DNA of 64,000 bases from DASZHJ01 sp035517495 (GCA_035517495.1 DATIYT010000141.1:1-64000), one strand, 5' to 3'. Numbered from the stretch's first letter, positions 49,813-58,046 are shown. Numbers and translations: made by a program. The notes: generated by a model from the letters alone, not told the origin.

Positions 49813-50253
49813 ATGGCGGCGATGATCAACGGAAAATTCTTCGAGACCGAAGTCAGCAAGCTCTTCGCTGGCTTCCCCTTTGCGACCCTCGATGTCGAGG
49901 CGGTAATGGCCTCGCAGCGCAAGAATCTTGAGGCTTTGACGCAGGCGAACCAGTTGGCGGTTCAGGGCTTCCAGGAGATCGCGAAGCGGCAGGTCGAGTT
50001 GGCGCGCAGCGCCATCGACGAGGCTTCGACCTTGATGCGTGAGTGGAGCGAGACCGGCACCGCCGAGGAGCGCCTCCAGAAGCAGGCGGCTTTCGCGAAG
50101 CAGGCTTTCGAGCGCGGCGTCAGCGGCACCCGCGAAGTGGTGGAGCTCGCCGGCAAGACCCAGACCGAGGCGTTCGACGTGCTGAACAAGCGTTTCGCCG
50201 AGAGCGTCGAGGAGTGGGGCACTCTCGCCAAGAAAAAGACCCAGCGCCAGTAA
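49813..50253 (+). CDS. Phasin family protein
   Basis: A 146-residue granule-associated protein that coats polyhydroxyalkanoate granules. It is almost wholly helical: 'VMASQRKNLEALTQANQLAVQGFQEIAKRQVELARSAIDEASTLMREW', then 'RLQKQAAFAKQAFERGVSGTREVVELAGKTQTEAFDVLNKRFAESVEEW', the phasin_2 (PF09361) pattern. Start ATG 49813 (MAAMING) or 49822 (MINGKFF). The two PhaR-type operators upstream point to derepression when PHB accumulates. A strong terminator follows, so it is monocistronic. No PHB synthase genes are in the window. Confidence 0.92.
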   Translation: MAAMINGKFFETEVSKLFAGFPFATLDVEAVMASQRKNLEALTQANQLAVQGFQEIAKRQVELARSAIDEASTLMREWSETGTAEERLQKQAAFAKQAFERGVSGTREVVELAGKTQTEAFDVLNKRFAESVEEWGTLAKKKTQRQ

Positions 50254-50278
50254 TTCCCCCACCGGCGCTGGGATTTGA

Positions 50279-50305
50279 GGCCGTCCTTCGGGACGGCCTT
50301 TTTTT
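50279..50305 (+). terminator. Rho-independent terminator of the phasin gene
   Basis: GGCCGTCC / GGACGGCC stem with a TTCG tetraloop (50287-50290) and seven T (50299-50305), 26 bases after the stop. A second hairpin (CAGCGCC / GGCGCTG, 50242-50271) overlaps the stop codon. Confidence 0.95.
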
Positions 50306-50356
50306 GTCCGCGGTTGAGTGATAGCGTCGCGCGCTTCTATCGGGGCCGATACGCGC

Positions 50357-50692
50357 ATGCCCATCAGCTACGACGATTTCAGCAAGGTCGATATTCGCGT
50401 CGGGACGATCGTCGGCGCCGAGCCTTATCCCGAGGCGCGCCGACCGACCTACAAGCTCGCGGTCGATTTCGGCTCGGAGATCGGCGTCAAGCGCTCCTCG
50501 GCGCAATGCACGGTGCACTACCGCCTCGAGGAACTCGTGGGCAAGCAGGTGGCCGCGGTGGTGAATTTCCCGCCGAAGCAGATCGGCAAGTTTATGTCAG
50601 AGGTGCTGGTGCTCGGCTTTCCCGACGAGGTCGGCGGCGTGGTGCTGATCGCGCCCGACAAGAAAGTACCGAACGGCGGCAAGCTGTTCTGA
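50357..50692 (+). CDS. csaA: tRNA-binding protein/chaperone CsaA
   Basis: A 111-residue OB-fold protein: 'ISYDDFSKVDIRVGTIVGAEPYPEARRPTYKLAVDFGSEIGVKRSSAQCTVHY', 'LVGKQVAAVVNFPPKQIGKFMSEVLVLGFPDEVGGVVLIAPDKKVPNGGKLF'. The C-terminal 'VLLxPDxxVPNGxxLF' is diagnostic of CsaA, a dimeric export-related chaperone that binds tRNA. ATG 50357 gives the canonical length; the frame is open further upstream to 50318 without similarity. Confidence 0.93.
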   Translation: MPISYDDFSKVDIRVGTIVGAEPYPEARRPTYKLAVDFGSEIGVKRSSAQCTVHYRLEELVGKQVAAVVNFPPKQIGKFMSEVLVLGFPDEVGGVVLIAPDKKVPNGGKLF

Positions 50693-50848
50693 GCCGCCGA
50701 TCGTCCGGCCGGTGCCGGTGAAAGCAATTTAATCTCCGCGTAATGCCGCCGCCATGCACGGACGCCATCTCTCTCGCAGAGAGGTGCGTGGAAGCGCCGC
50801 CATTCCGGCGGCGCCGTCGCCTCGCTCGGTAGACGAGGAGGTCCTAAG

Positions 50849-51178
50849 ATGAAACTCGTTCGGATCGTGAACCTGTCGGCAATTTTGCTGATCGGCGCGG
50901 GCGGCGCCGCATTCGCGGCGGCAGCCGCGCCCGCCCCGCAATCGCCTCCGATCGCAACTCACTCGTCGCCGATTGCCGTCCGTCACGAAGTGCGTGCGCT
51001 CCTCAACAATGAGAACCGCGAGACTGCCGCGCTCAATCTCCTGGGTGCCAACGGCTATTCCGATTTCGTCAACTTCCGCGCCGACGGCAAGAACTTCGAG
51101 GCGACCGTGCTGCGTGGCGGAAAAACCGAGACGGTCGTCGTCAACCCCGATGCCAGGACCGTGACGCGGCGGATGTAG
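50849..51178 (+). CDS. Small exported protein of unknown function (PepSY-like C-terminus)
   Basis: A 109-residue protein with the signal peptide 'MKLVRIVNLSAILLIGAGGAAFAAAAAP' and RBS AGGAGGTCC. A Pro/Ser linker leads to 'LLNNENRETAALNLLGANGYSDFVNFRADGKNFEATVLRGGKTETVVVNPDARTVTRRM', whose alternation of helix and three strands recalls a PepSY/YpeB-type fold, a weak resemblance. Convergent with the hydrolase gene ending at 51189. Confidence 0.75.
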   Translation: MKLVRIVNLSAILLIGAGGAAFAAAAAPAPQSPPIATHSSPIAVRHEVRALLNNENRETAALNLLGANGYSDFVNFRADGKNFEATVLRGGKTETVVVNPDARTVTRRM

Positions 51179-51188
51179 CGCCGGGGCC

Positions 51189-52040
51189 TCAACCACCTCC
51201 GCGGATGCGGTCCAGCACCGGCACGAGATAGCGACGGAACTGGTCTGGATTTTCGCTCATCGGGAAGTGGCCGAGGGATTTCATGATCGTGACCTCGGCG
51301 CCGCCGATTTCGGCCGCGGTGCCCCGCGTATCCTCGGGCGCGCAGGAGAAATCGTATTCGCCCGTCAGCAGGTAGAGCGGACACTGGCTCGTGTCGATGC
51401 CGCGAACCTTGGCGCGCAGGTCGCCGTCGACCCGGTAGAAGTAGAGGTCGCCCTTGAACACACCGGGCGCGCTTGAGAGGTAGAACCAGAGCGTCTCCCA
51501 GCGCGCCCACTCCGGCGCTTGCGGCGCGATCAAACCGGAGACGAGCGCCGCCGAGATCTCGCTGCTGTCGACGTCGGGGCGATGGAGCCAATCGAGGTCG
51601 TACCAGGGCTCCTGGAACGCCGCGGCTTCGAGACCGATCAGCGCCCGGAACTCGCGCGCATGAGCGATTGCGAGGTGCAGGACCATGCGCCCGCCGATCG
51701 AGCAGCCCAGCACCACCGGCTTTTCGAGGTCCAATGTTTGCGCGAAAACGCGGATCGCCTCGGCATAGCCAAGGGTGGTGAGGCGGTATTCCTCCTTCTG
51801 CCAGCCCTCGGGCGGGCTCGACTTGCCATGCCACGGCAGGTCGAAGGCGATGACGCGGAAATGATCGGTGATCGCCGGGTCGGTCATGATGTGTCGGAAC
51901 TGACGTCCGTCTGCGCCGGCGGTGTGGAGGCAGAGAAGTGGAATTCCGCGGCCCGCTTCTTCGAAATAGACGCGGTGCGGCTTGCCGCCGAGGCGCAAAT
52001 GCACGTAGCGGCCGAGGATGGGATCGATCTGCGCCGCCAT
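51189..52040 (-). CDS. Alpha/beta-fold hydrolase
   Basis: A 283-residue hydrolase: oxyanion strand 'GIPLLCLHTAGADGRQFRHIM', 'FRVIAFDLPWHGKSSPPEGW', nucleophile elbow GCSIGGRM (Ser), acid in 'YLLTGEYDFSCAPEDT' and His in 'SLGHFPMSENPDQF'. The triad is complete. ATG 52040 is preceded by GGGAGG at about 13 bases; TTG 52058 is an alternative. It starts immediately after the stop of the SCP2-like gene, so the two form an operon. It may be an esterase or C-C hydrolase; the substrate is unknown. Confidence 0.87.
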   Translation of the reverse strand: MAAQIDPILGRYVHLRLGGKPHRVYFEEAGRGIPLLCLHTAGADGRQFRHIMTDPAITDHFRVIAFDLPWHGKSSPPEGWQKEEYRLTTLGYAEAIRVFAQTLDLEKPVVLGCSIGGRMVLHLAIAHAREFRALIGLEAAAFQEPWYDLDWLHRPDVDSSEISAALVSGLIAPQAPEWARWETLWFYLSSAPGVFKGDLYFYRVDGDLRAKVRGIDTSQCPLYLLTGEYDFSCAPEDTRGTAAEIGGAEVTIMKSLGHFPMSENPDQFRRYLVPVLDRIRGGG

Positions 52041-52041
52041 C

Positions 52042-52431
52042 TCAATGCCCTCCCGCAAGCCGCCGAGGCGCCGCGAGCACGTCCTTGAAGTAGAAGAGAT
52101 TGGCCATCAACGGCTGCACGTCGCCTTCGATGGTGAGATGGCCCGCTTTGGCGAGCGCGAAGAGATCGTGAAAATGCGGCTCGGGAACCGTCTCCCAATG
52201 CCGGCGCCAGCTCTCGGCCGGCCCACGTACCGCAAATCGCCAGGAGCGCACCAGGAACGGTCCGCGCAGGAGGGCCGCGATCCGGCCGCGCTCGATTCCA
52301 ACATGATAGGCGTGCTCGCCGATTCCGACCAGCGCTTCGAGCGTTACGAGCCGTCCTCTGTGCACCAGTCGTGCATCGGCATTGACCAGCTCCGGCAGGC
52401 GCTCCCACCGCTCTATCAAGTTTTCGGTCAT
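52042..52431 (-). CDS. Conserved hypothetical protein, SCP2-like
   Basis: The 129-residue protein reads 'RLPELVNADARLVHRGRLVTLEALVGIGEHAYHVGIERGRIAALLRGPFLVRSWRFAVRGPAESWRRHWETVPEPHFHDLFALAKAGHLTIEGDVQPLMANLFYFKDVL'. The beta-alpha pattern with 'WxxxxxxxPxPxxHDxxALxxxGxLxIxGDxxPLMxNLxYxK' looks like sterol-carrier/lipid-binding SCP2-type proteins that pair with alpha/beta hydrolases. The resemblance is by pattern only. It is adjacent to and upstream of the hydrolase. Confidence 0.6.
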   Translation of the reverse strand: MTENLIERWERLPELVNADARLVHRGRLVTLEALVGIGEHAYHVGIERGRIAALLRGPFLVRSWRFAVRGPAESWRRHWETVPEPHFHDLFALAKAGHLTIEGDVQPLMANLFYFKDVLAAPRRLAGGH

Positions 52432-52497
52432 TCCGTGATTCCCTACTGAACCCTGATCAAAGAACCTTGACGGGGAGTCGCTTCAGTCCGGTTTTTA

Positions 52498-53904
52498 TCA
52501 GTTCGGCAGATGCACGCGCACGCGCAGTCCGCCCTGGGGCGAGTCTTCGAGCGTGATGTCGCCGCCATGGCTCAGCGCCACATCGCGCGCGATGGTGAGA
52601 CCCAGGCCAACGCCGCCAGTGGCGGGGTTGCGCGCGGGATCGAGGCGGAAGAACGGCCGAAATACCTCCTCGCGCCGATCGCTCGGGATGCCCGGGCCAT
52701 CGTCGTCCACCAGGATGTCGATCCCATCCTTAACCGCGACCGCGGTAAGCCAAATATGAGTCCCATAGCGTCGCGCGTTGGCGATCAGATTCGAAACGCA
52801 GCGCCGCATGGCTTCCGGGCGAAGCGAAATGGCGTAGGCTTCGGGCGTCGCCACGGTGACCAAAGCTCCATCGCGACGGGCGCCGGCGGCCACTTCCTCG
52901 AGCAGCATTGGAAGATCGATCTCGCGCGGGGTCTCTCCGCCCTCGCCGCGCGCGAATTCGAGGTAGCCCTCGATCATTCGCTCCATCTGCTGCACGTCGG
53001 ATTTAAGCTCGGCGACCGTCGCACTCTCCTCCAGGAACTCGAGCGCCAGGCGCATGCGCGTCAGCGGCGTTCGCAGATCGTGCGAAACACCGGCCAGCAT
53101 CTCGGTGCGCTGTGTCACCTGGCGGCGAATGCGCTCGCGCATCAGCAGGAAGGCGGCGGCGGTTTGGCGAACCTCCATCGCGCCTTCGATCTTGAAAAAG
53201 CGCACGTCGCGGCCCTTGCCGAAGCTCTCGGCCGCGACCGCGAGGCGCCGCAGCGAGCGCACCTGGTTGCGCATGAACACCGTCGCCACCGCGAACAGCA
53301 CCAGCGAGGACCCCACCATCCACAGCACGAAGATGTAGGTGGTGGGCGTCAGCAGACGCTTGCGCGGCACGGCCACCTGCAGCACCCCGTCCGCCAGCGC
53401 GATGGTCACCAGCGTGTCGCGCGGGTCGAATTCCGCGTCGATTTGAAACGGTCGATGCACGCGATCGCGAAGCGCCTCGGCGAGCGGGCCCTCGAGCGGA
53501 CCTTCGAGCGAATTGATGTGCGTGTCGGTCATCCTCGGGGGAAGCTTCTCGTCGGGCCAGAAGATGTATTCGAGATCGGTCAGGCGGCTCACCCGCTCGA
53601 ACAACTGATCGCGCTGCGGTCCCGCCGGAAGCAAGTGCATGGCATCGATGGTCTCGGCGATGTCGCCGGCGACGCCGCTGGAGAGGCGGCGCGACACCGT
53701 GTCCCAGACGCGGTCGTAGAAATTCCACGTCGCGACCACCTGCACCAGCACCAGCGGCACCACGATGATCAGCAGCGAACGGCCGAAGAGGGTGCGTGGC
53801 AGGATGCGCTTGTACCAGCGGCGATCGCGTATCGCCTGCTGCGCCTCGCGTGCCGACGGCGTCACCCCGAGCGGGCGGGTGGCTTCAATCGGGCTTGAGG
53901 ACAT
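52498..53904 (-). CDS. EnvZ-type sensor histidine kinase
   Basis: A 468-residue inner-membrane kinase with two helices (about 41-60 and 195-215) around a periplasmic sensor of about 135 residues, then HAMP ('MRNQVRSLRRLAVAAESFGKGRDV'), the H-box 'GVSHDLRTPLTRMRLALEFLEE', N-box 'CVSNLIANARRYG', G1 'ILVDDDGPGIP' and G2 'GGVGLGLTIARDVALSHGG'. ATG 53904 (MSSSPIEATR) overlaps the response-regulator end by 20 bp. The partner is the adjacent OmpR-type regulator. Confidence 0.93.
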   Translation of the reverse strand: MSSSPIEATRPLGVTPSAREAQQAIRDRRWYKRILPRTLFGRSLLIIVVPLVLVQVVATWNFYDRVWDTVSRRLSSGVAGDIAETIDAMHLLPAGPQRDQLFERVSRLTDLEYIFWPDEKLPPRMTDTHINSLEGPLEGPLAEALRDRVHRPFQIDAEFDPRDTLVTIALADGVLQVAVPRKRLLTPTTYIFVLWMVGSSLVLFAVATVFMRNQVRSLRRLAVAAESFGKGRDVRFFKIEGAMEVRQTAAAFLLMRERIRRQVTQRTEMLAGVSHDLRTPLTRMRLALEFLEESATVAELKSDVQQMERMIEGYLEFARGEGGETPREIDLPMLLEEVAAGARRDGALVTVATPEAYAISLRPEAMRRCVSNLIANARRYGTHIWLTAVAVKDGIDILVDDDGPGIPSDRREEVFRPFFRLDPARNPATGGVGLGLTIARDVALSHGGDITLEDSPQGGLRVRVHLPN

Positions 53905-54568
53905 AGCCGGTGCCCCGGACCGTCTGCAAATAGCGGGGGTACTTGGGATCACGCTCGATCTTGCGGCGGAGCCGCGTCATCTGCACGTCGACGGTACGCA
54001 CGTTGCCGCTGAAGCTGGCCTGCTCGGCGAGCGCGTCGCGGCTGATCGGGAATCCCACCCGCCGCGCCAGCGCCGTCAGCAGCGACGCCTCCGCCGCGGT
54101 CAAGTGCACCAATTCTTCCCCGCGGCTCAGCTCGCCGCGCTTCATGTCGAAGCGGAAAGCGCCGAGGCGGATCTCGCCGGGATCGGCGGCACTCGCCTGC
54201 GCACGCTGCAAAATGTTGCGGATGCGCAGCACCAGCTCGCGCGGCTCGAACGGCTTGGCGAGAAAATCGTCGGCGCCCTCTTCGAGTCCGCGAATACGCT
54301 GCTCGGGGTCGGCGAGCGCGGTCAACAGCAGGATCGGCACGCGCCGCTCGGTCTTGATGCTTTGGGTCAAGACGAAGCCGTTCTCACCGGGCATCATCAC
54401 GTCAACAACCAGCAGGTCGAAATCGAAGCTCCGAAGCTTGAGCCGGGCCTCCGCGGCATCGCCCGCGCCGGTGACGCGGAAGCCGTTCTCGACGAGATAG
54501 CGGTTCAAGAGTCCGCGCAGCCGTTCGTCGTCATCGACCACCAAGAGATGCGGTGCTTCGTCGCTCAT
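53885..54568 (-). CDS. OmpR-family response regulator (PetR-like)
   Basis: A 227-residue regulator with receiver domain ('LLVVDDDERLRGLLNRYL', phospho-acceptor Asp in 'LLVVDVMMPGENGFVLT', switch Lys in 'FLAKPFEPREL') and a winged-helix C-terminus ('LTAAEASLLTALARRVGFPISRDALAEQ', 'RTVDVQMTRLRRKIERDPKYPRYLQTVRGTGYVL'). It is downstream of a MarR-type gene in the order petP-petR known from Rhodobacter, where PetR is needed for growth and cytochrome bc1 expression. Confidence 0.93.
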   Translation of the reverse strand: MSDEAPHLLVVDDDERLRGLLNRYLVENGFRVTGAGDAAEARLKLRSFDFDLLVVDVMMPGENGFVLTQSIKTERRVPILLLTALADPEQRIRGLEEGADDFLAKPFEPRELVLRIRNILQRAQASAADPGEIRLGAFRFDMKRGELSRGEELVHLTAAEASLLTALARRVGFPISRDALAEQASFSGNVRTVDVQMTRLRRKIERDPKYPRYLQTVRGTGYVLKPD

Positions 54569-54581
54569 CCCATTTCCTTCG

Positions 54582-55085
54582 TCAACGCCGCCCGCTCGCG
54601 GTGCGCAGCACCTTGGCGCGGTCGGCCTCGCCCGTCATCAGGCCCAGCATGACGCGGCGGAATCCCTCGACGGCATGCGCGCCCGCCTCGCGATAGGCCT
54701 TGGCGACACGCTGGCGCTGATTCTCCGAAAGCTCGCGCTCGAGGTCCACTCCCTTGGCCGTAAGCTCCAGCAGCCGTTGGCGGCGGTCGCGCGGCCCCGG
54801 CTGCTGCACGATGAAGCCTTGCTCCACGAGCTGCCCGAGGACGCGGCTCAAGCTCTGCTTGGTGATGCGCAAGATGCCCAGGAGCTCGGTCACGGTCATG
54901 TGCGGATAGCGGCCGACGAAGTAGATGACGCGATGATGCGCACGGCCGAAGCCATAGCGCGCGAGCATCGCATCGGGCTCGGCGGTGAAATCGCGATAGG
55001 CGTAGAACAGCAGCTCGATGCCCTGGCGCAGCTCCTCCTCGCGCAGGAAGAGCAGATTGGCCGAGGGGGATTTCAGGTCGACCAT
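54582..55085 (-). CDS. MarR-family transcriptional regulator (PetP-like)
   Basis: A 167-residue winged-helix protein: 'ELLFYAYRDFTAEPDAMLARYGFGRAHHRVIYFVGRYPHMTVTELLGILRITKQSLSRVLGQLVEQGFIVQQPGPRDRRQRLLELTAKG', with the DxR wing (PRDRRQ) of MarR proteins. Sequence and position beside the response regulator match PetP of purple bacteria. It is 14 bp upstream of the regulator gene, forming a MarR-RR-HK operon. Confidence 0.92.
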   Translation of the reverse strand: MVDLKSPSANLLFLREEELRQGIELLFYAYRDFTAEPDAMLARYGFGRAHHRVIYFVGRYPHMTVTELLGILRITKQSLSRVLGQLVEQGFIVQQPGPRDRRQRLLELTAKGVDLERELSENQRQRVAKAYREAGAHAVEGFRRVMLGLMTGEADRAKVLRTASGRR

Positions 55086-55194
55086 GACGGCTTATTATAG
55101 GCGCAGGAACCGGGAAAACCCCCAACAATCGGATTTGGCAGGCCGGGCGCGGCGTCGGGACGCGACGGCAGCGGGATGGGCTCGCAGAGCCCGG

Positions 55195-55674
55195 CTACGG
55201 ACTGATCTTGCGGGTCGGCGATTGAACGGTGGACCAGCGCTCCGCTGCGTTGTCGTCGCTGGCGCGCGCTTCGACCCAGCGCGGTCCCTGCTTGGTCTCT
55301 TCGAGCTTCCAGAACGGGGCCTTGGTCTTGAGCCAATCGACCAGGAATTCGCAGGCTTCGAAAGCGGCTTGGCGATGCGACGATGCCGTCACGACCAACA
55401 CGATGCGCTCACCAGGGAGGAGACGGCCATAGCGATGCACGATCAGCACGTCTTCGAGCGGCCAGCGCTCGCGTGCTTCGGCCTCGATCGCCCCGAGCTG
55501 CTTCTCGGTCATGCCGGGATAGTGCTCCAGGGTCATGGCGGTGATGGGCTCGCTCTTTCCGCCGCCCCGCACCACGCCCACGAAGGTGACGATGCCGCCG
55601 ATTCCGCGCCGGTCTTGCGTGAGGCGCTCGATCTCCGCGCCGACGTCGAAATCTTCTGCCTGCACGCGGATCAT
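55195..55674 (-). CDS. moaE: Molybdopterin synthase catalytic subunit MoaE
   Basis: Transfers sulfur from MoaD thiocarboxylate to precursor Z (cPMP), making molybdopterin. The 159-residue protein has 'GGIVTFVGVVRGGGKSEPITAMTLEHYPGMTEKQL', 'VLIVHRYGRLLPGERIVLVVTASSHRQAAFEACEFLVDWLKTKAPFWKLEE', with the catalytic Lys pair in LKTKAPFWK. ATG 55674 matches the family; an ATG further upstream lies in moaD. The last ~20 residues (after WVEA) are non-conserved. Confidence 0.96.
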   Translation of the reverse strand: MIRVQAEDFDVGAEIERLTQDRRGIGGIVTFVGVVRGGGKSEPITAMTLEHYPGMTEKQLGAIEAEARERWPLEDVLIVHRYGRLLPGERIVLVVTASSHRQAAFEACEFLVDWLKTKAPFWKLEETKQGPRWVEARASDDNAAERWSTVQSPTRKISP

Positions 55675-55679
55675 CGGGA

Positions 55680-55931
55680 TCAGCCCCCGGTTACCGGCGG
55701 AAACAGCGCCACTTCGTCGCCGGGCCGCAGGGGATGCGAGGCGGGCACGTATTCTTGATTGACGGCAACTCGGATCACCGCGCCGTCCTTGAGCGCCTCG
55801 GCGAAATTGGGCCCGCGCCCCCGCAGCCAGTGGATCAGCGCGGAGACGGTTTTGACTTCCGCCGGGGGATCGATCCGCTCCTCGGCGATGCCGATCCGCT
55901 GCCGAAGCCATGCGAAATAAAGCAATTTCAT
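55680..55931 (-). CDS. moaD: Molybdopterin synthase sulfur carrier subunit MoaD
   Basis: An 83-residue ubiquitin-like sulfur carrier: 'MKLLYFAWLRQRIGIAEERIDPP', 'LIHWLRGRG', 'AVNQEYVPASHPLRPGDEVALFPPVTGG'. The C-terminal Gly-Gly that is adenylated and thiocarboxylated is intact. ATG 55931 gives the family start. It is 5 bp upstream of moaE. Confidence 0.95.
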   Translation of the reverse strand: MKLLYFAWLRQRIGIAEERIDPPAEVKTVSALIHWLRGRGPNFAEALKDGAVIRVAVNQEYVPASHPLRPGDEVALFPPVTGG

Positions 55932-55962
55932 GGCCTTCACGTAAGCAGTGGGGAGGGTCGTG

Positions 55963-57096
55963 TCAATCCGAGCCCGCCTCACTCACCGACAGCAGCAGGT
56001 CTTCAAGCAGTCGCGATTGAGCGCGAGCGTCGAAGCTTCGCTGGGCGCGCTCGCGCGCCGCAATTCCCATCGCCTGCCGCGTGGCGGGATCGTCGAGCAG
56101 CCGCCCGACCGCATCGGCAAGCGCACGCGGATCGGCGGGCCGCACCAGGAGCCCGGTGCGTCCGTCTTCGACCGCTTCGGCGATGCCGCCCTCGCGGGTA
56201 CCGATCACCGGCGTGCCTTCCGCCATCGCTTCGACCGCGACGGTCGGCAGCCCCTCGCTATCGCCGGAGCGCGCCGTAACGCTCGGCACCACGACCGCGA
56301 GAGCGCCTGCCATGCGCCGGCGCACCTCGGCATTGGGGAGCCAACCCGGGAACTCGACCGCACCCGCGCCTTGCGCCTCTTGCCGTAGCGCCGCGAGCAG
56401 CGGTCCGTCGCCGACCAGCACGAGTTGCAAGGCTCTGCCTTCGTTTTTGAGCAGCCGCGCCGCCTCGATCAGATGGGCCGCGCCCTTTTTCTCGACGAAG
56501 CGTCCGACGAACAAAAGGCAGGGCCGGCCACTTGGCGGCGGAGTCGCGGCGTCGATTTCGGCGCCCAATCGAATCACCCGCAGCTTTCCCGGGGGGAATC
56601 CCCGCTCCAGCAGCCGGTCTCGCACGAAGTCGGAAACGCAGACGAAGGCACTCGCTTCCCGCTGCAAGGCACCGAGGCGGCGCTGGTAGATCGTCGGAAA
56701 AAGCCGGCGGCGGTAGTGCGTCTGCTTGGTGGCGTCGCCGCCGTGAAACGTCACCACCAGCGGAATCCGGAGCGCGCGTGCAATCGGCAGCGCCAGCGCC
56801 CCGCCGCGTCCGAACTGCGCATGCACGAGGCGAGGCCGCAGCTCCCTCAGTTCCGGCTGCGGCGGTATGGTTCCGAGCTGCTTGAACAGCGCGCGATCGA
56901 GACCGCCCAGCAAGCCCTCGCGGCCGAGAATCAGCGGCTCGACTCCAAGCTCGCCAAGACCCTCATCGGTTCGACAGCCCACCCATACCGGCTTCAGGCG
57001 TTCGAAGCTCAGATATTGCCGGCGCAGAAACGCCGCTTCCGAGCGCGGCGCGATTCGGTCGCGATAGACCAGCACGACATCGCGCCCTTCGATCAA
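55963..57096 (-). CDS. Glycosyltransferase family 4 (GT-B) protein
   Basis: A 377-residue retaining glycosyltransferase: N-terminal acceptor domain ('LVHAQFGRGGALALPIARALRIPLVVTFHGGDATKQ'), 'FVCVSDFVRDRLLERGFPPGKLRVIRLGAEID', donor domain 'PCLLFVGRFVEKKGAAHLIEAARLL' and the EX7E region 'EGLPTVAVEAMAEGTPVIGTREGGIAEAVEDGRTGLLVRPADP'. It probably works on surface polysaccharide or lipid glycosylation. It lies between moaD and an SDR gene, with no other sugar genes near. Confidence 0.9.
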   Translation of the reverse strand: MIEGRDVVLVYRDRIAPRSEAAFLRRQYLSFERLKPVWVGCRTDEGLGELGVEPLILGREGLLGGLDRALFKQLGTIPPQPELRELRPRLVHAQFGRGGALALPIARALRIPLVVTFHGGDATKQTHYRRRLFPTIYQRRLGALQREASAFVCVSDFVRDRLLERGFPPGKLRVIRLGAEIDAATPPPSGRPCLLFVGRFVEKKGAAHLIEAARLLKNEGRALQLVLVGDGPLLAALRQEAQGAGAVEFPGWLPNAEVRRRMAGALAVVVPSVTARSGDSEGLPTVAVEAMAEGTPVIGTREGGIAEAVEDGRTGLLVRPADPRALADAVGRLLDDPATRQAMGIAARERAQRSFDARAQSRLLEDLLLSVSEAGSD

Positions 57097-57120
57097 GTTC
57101 GACTCTGGGAACTACGCAAA

Positions 57121-57205
57121 TGGACACGGATGAACACGGATGCACACCGATAATTCCGCCATCATCTGTGTCCTTCCGTGTTGATCGGCGTTCATCTGTG
57201 TCGGA
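57121..57205. repeat. Dispersed intergenic repeat (CATCTGTGT family), inverted-pair copy
   Basis: The left arm reads GGACACGGATGAACACGGAT and GCACACCGAT, the right arm ATCATCTGTGTCCTTCCGTG and TTGATCGGCGTTCATCTGTG; the arms are inverse copies around AATTCCGCC, giving a long potential stem-loop. This is the fullest copy in the window and lies between the SDR and glycosyltransferase genes. Confidence 0.8.
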
Positions 57206-57221
57206 TGCCGGTAAAAATTTT

Positions 57222-58046
57222 CTATCGCGCGAGGAATCCGCCATCGACCGGCAGCGTGTGGCCCGTCACCATGGAGCTGGCGGCGCTCGCCAGAAAGATC
57301 GCGGCACCCACGATTTCCTCGGGCTCGGCGAGCCGACCCATGGGCGTGTTGCGCTCGATCTCGGCCAGATAATCCGGACGCTGCAGCACCGGGAGCGCCA
57401 AACCCGTGCGGACAAAAGTGGGTGCGATCGCGTTGACGCGCACGCCGCCCGGCGCCCATTCGATCGCGAGCGCACGGGTCATGTTGACCACCGCGCCCTT
57501 CGATGTCTGGTAGGAGGCGTTCGGATAGAGTCCCCCCGAGAAGCCCATGATGGAGGCGAGGTTGATGATGCTGCCCTTGCGCCGAGGCAGCATCAGCCGC
57601 GCGGCGGCCCGCGCGCAGAGAAAGCTGCCGGTGACGTTGACCGCCATCACCCGCTCCCAGTCGCCGAGCGGCAGCTCGACCGCGGGCTTGCGCACGGCCA
57701 CGCCGGCGCTGTTCACCAGCACGTCGATGCGGCCCCACTGTGCCGCAATCTCGGCGAAGACACGATCCACCCCGGCGGCGTCAGTCACGTCGACCGCCGC
57801 CGCCATGGTCGTTACGGCGCGATCCTCGCCGCGCGGACGTCCGAAGGTCATTGCGTCATTGATCTCCGCGCCCACGGCGAAGGCGCGGTCGAGTGCGATA
57901 TCGAGCAGTGCCACGCGGGCACCGACGCGGGCCAGCCCCATAGCGATGGCGCGGCCGATACCGCTGCCGGCGCCAGTGATTGCAGCGACCTCGCCATCGA
58001 GCCGGAACGCGGCAATCGGGTCCTCAAGGGAAAGCATCTCGGTCAA
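57222..58046 (-). CDS. SDR-family NAD(P)-dependent oxidoreductase
   Basis: A 274-residue classical short-chain dehydrogenase: 'AAITGAGSGIGRAIAMGLARVGARVALLDIAL' (cofactor), 'VLVNSAGVAVRKPAVELPLGDWERVMAVNVTGSFLCARAAARLM', catalytic Ser in 'GSIINLASIMGFSGG' and YQTSKGAV (Tyr-Lys), then 'GGVRVNAIAPTFVRTGL'. The Asp after beta-2 (LLDIAL) suggests NAD preference. Its ATG overlaps the moeA stop (ATGA), placing it in the molybdopterin operon by position, though a role there is not known. Confidence 0.92.
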   Translation of the reverse strand: MTEMLSLEDPIAAFRLDGEVAAITGAGSGIGRAIAMGLARVGARVALLDIALDRAFAVGAEINDAMTFGRPRGEDRAVTTMAAAVDVTDAAGVDRVFAEIAAQWGRIDVLVNSAGVAVRKPAVELPLGDWERVMAVNVTGSFLCARAAARLMLPRRKGSIINLASIMGFSGGLYPNASYQTSKGAVVNMTRALAIEWAPGGVRVNAIAPTFVRTGLALPVLQRPDYLAEIERNTPMGRLAEPEEIVGAAIFLASAASSMVTGHTLPVDGGFLAR

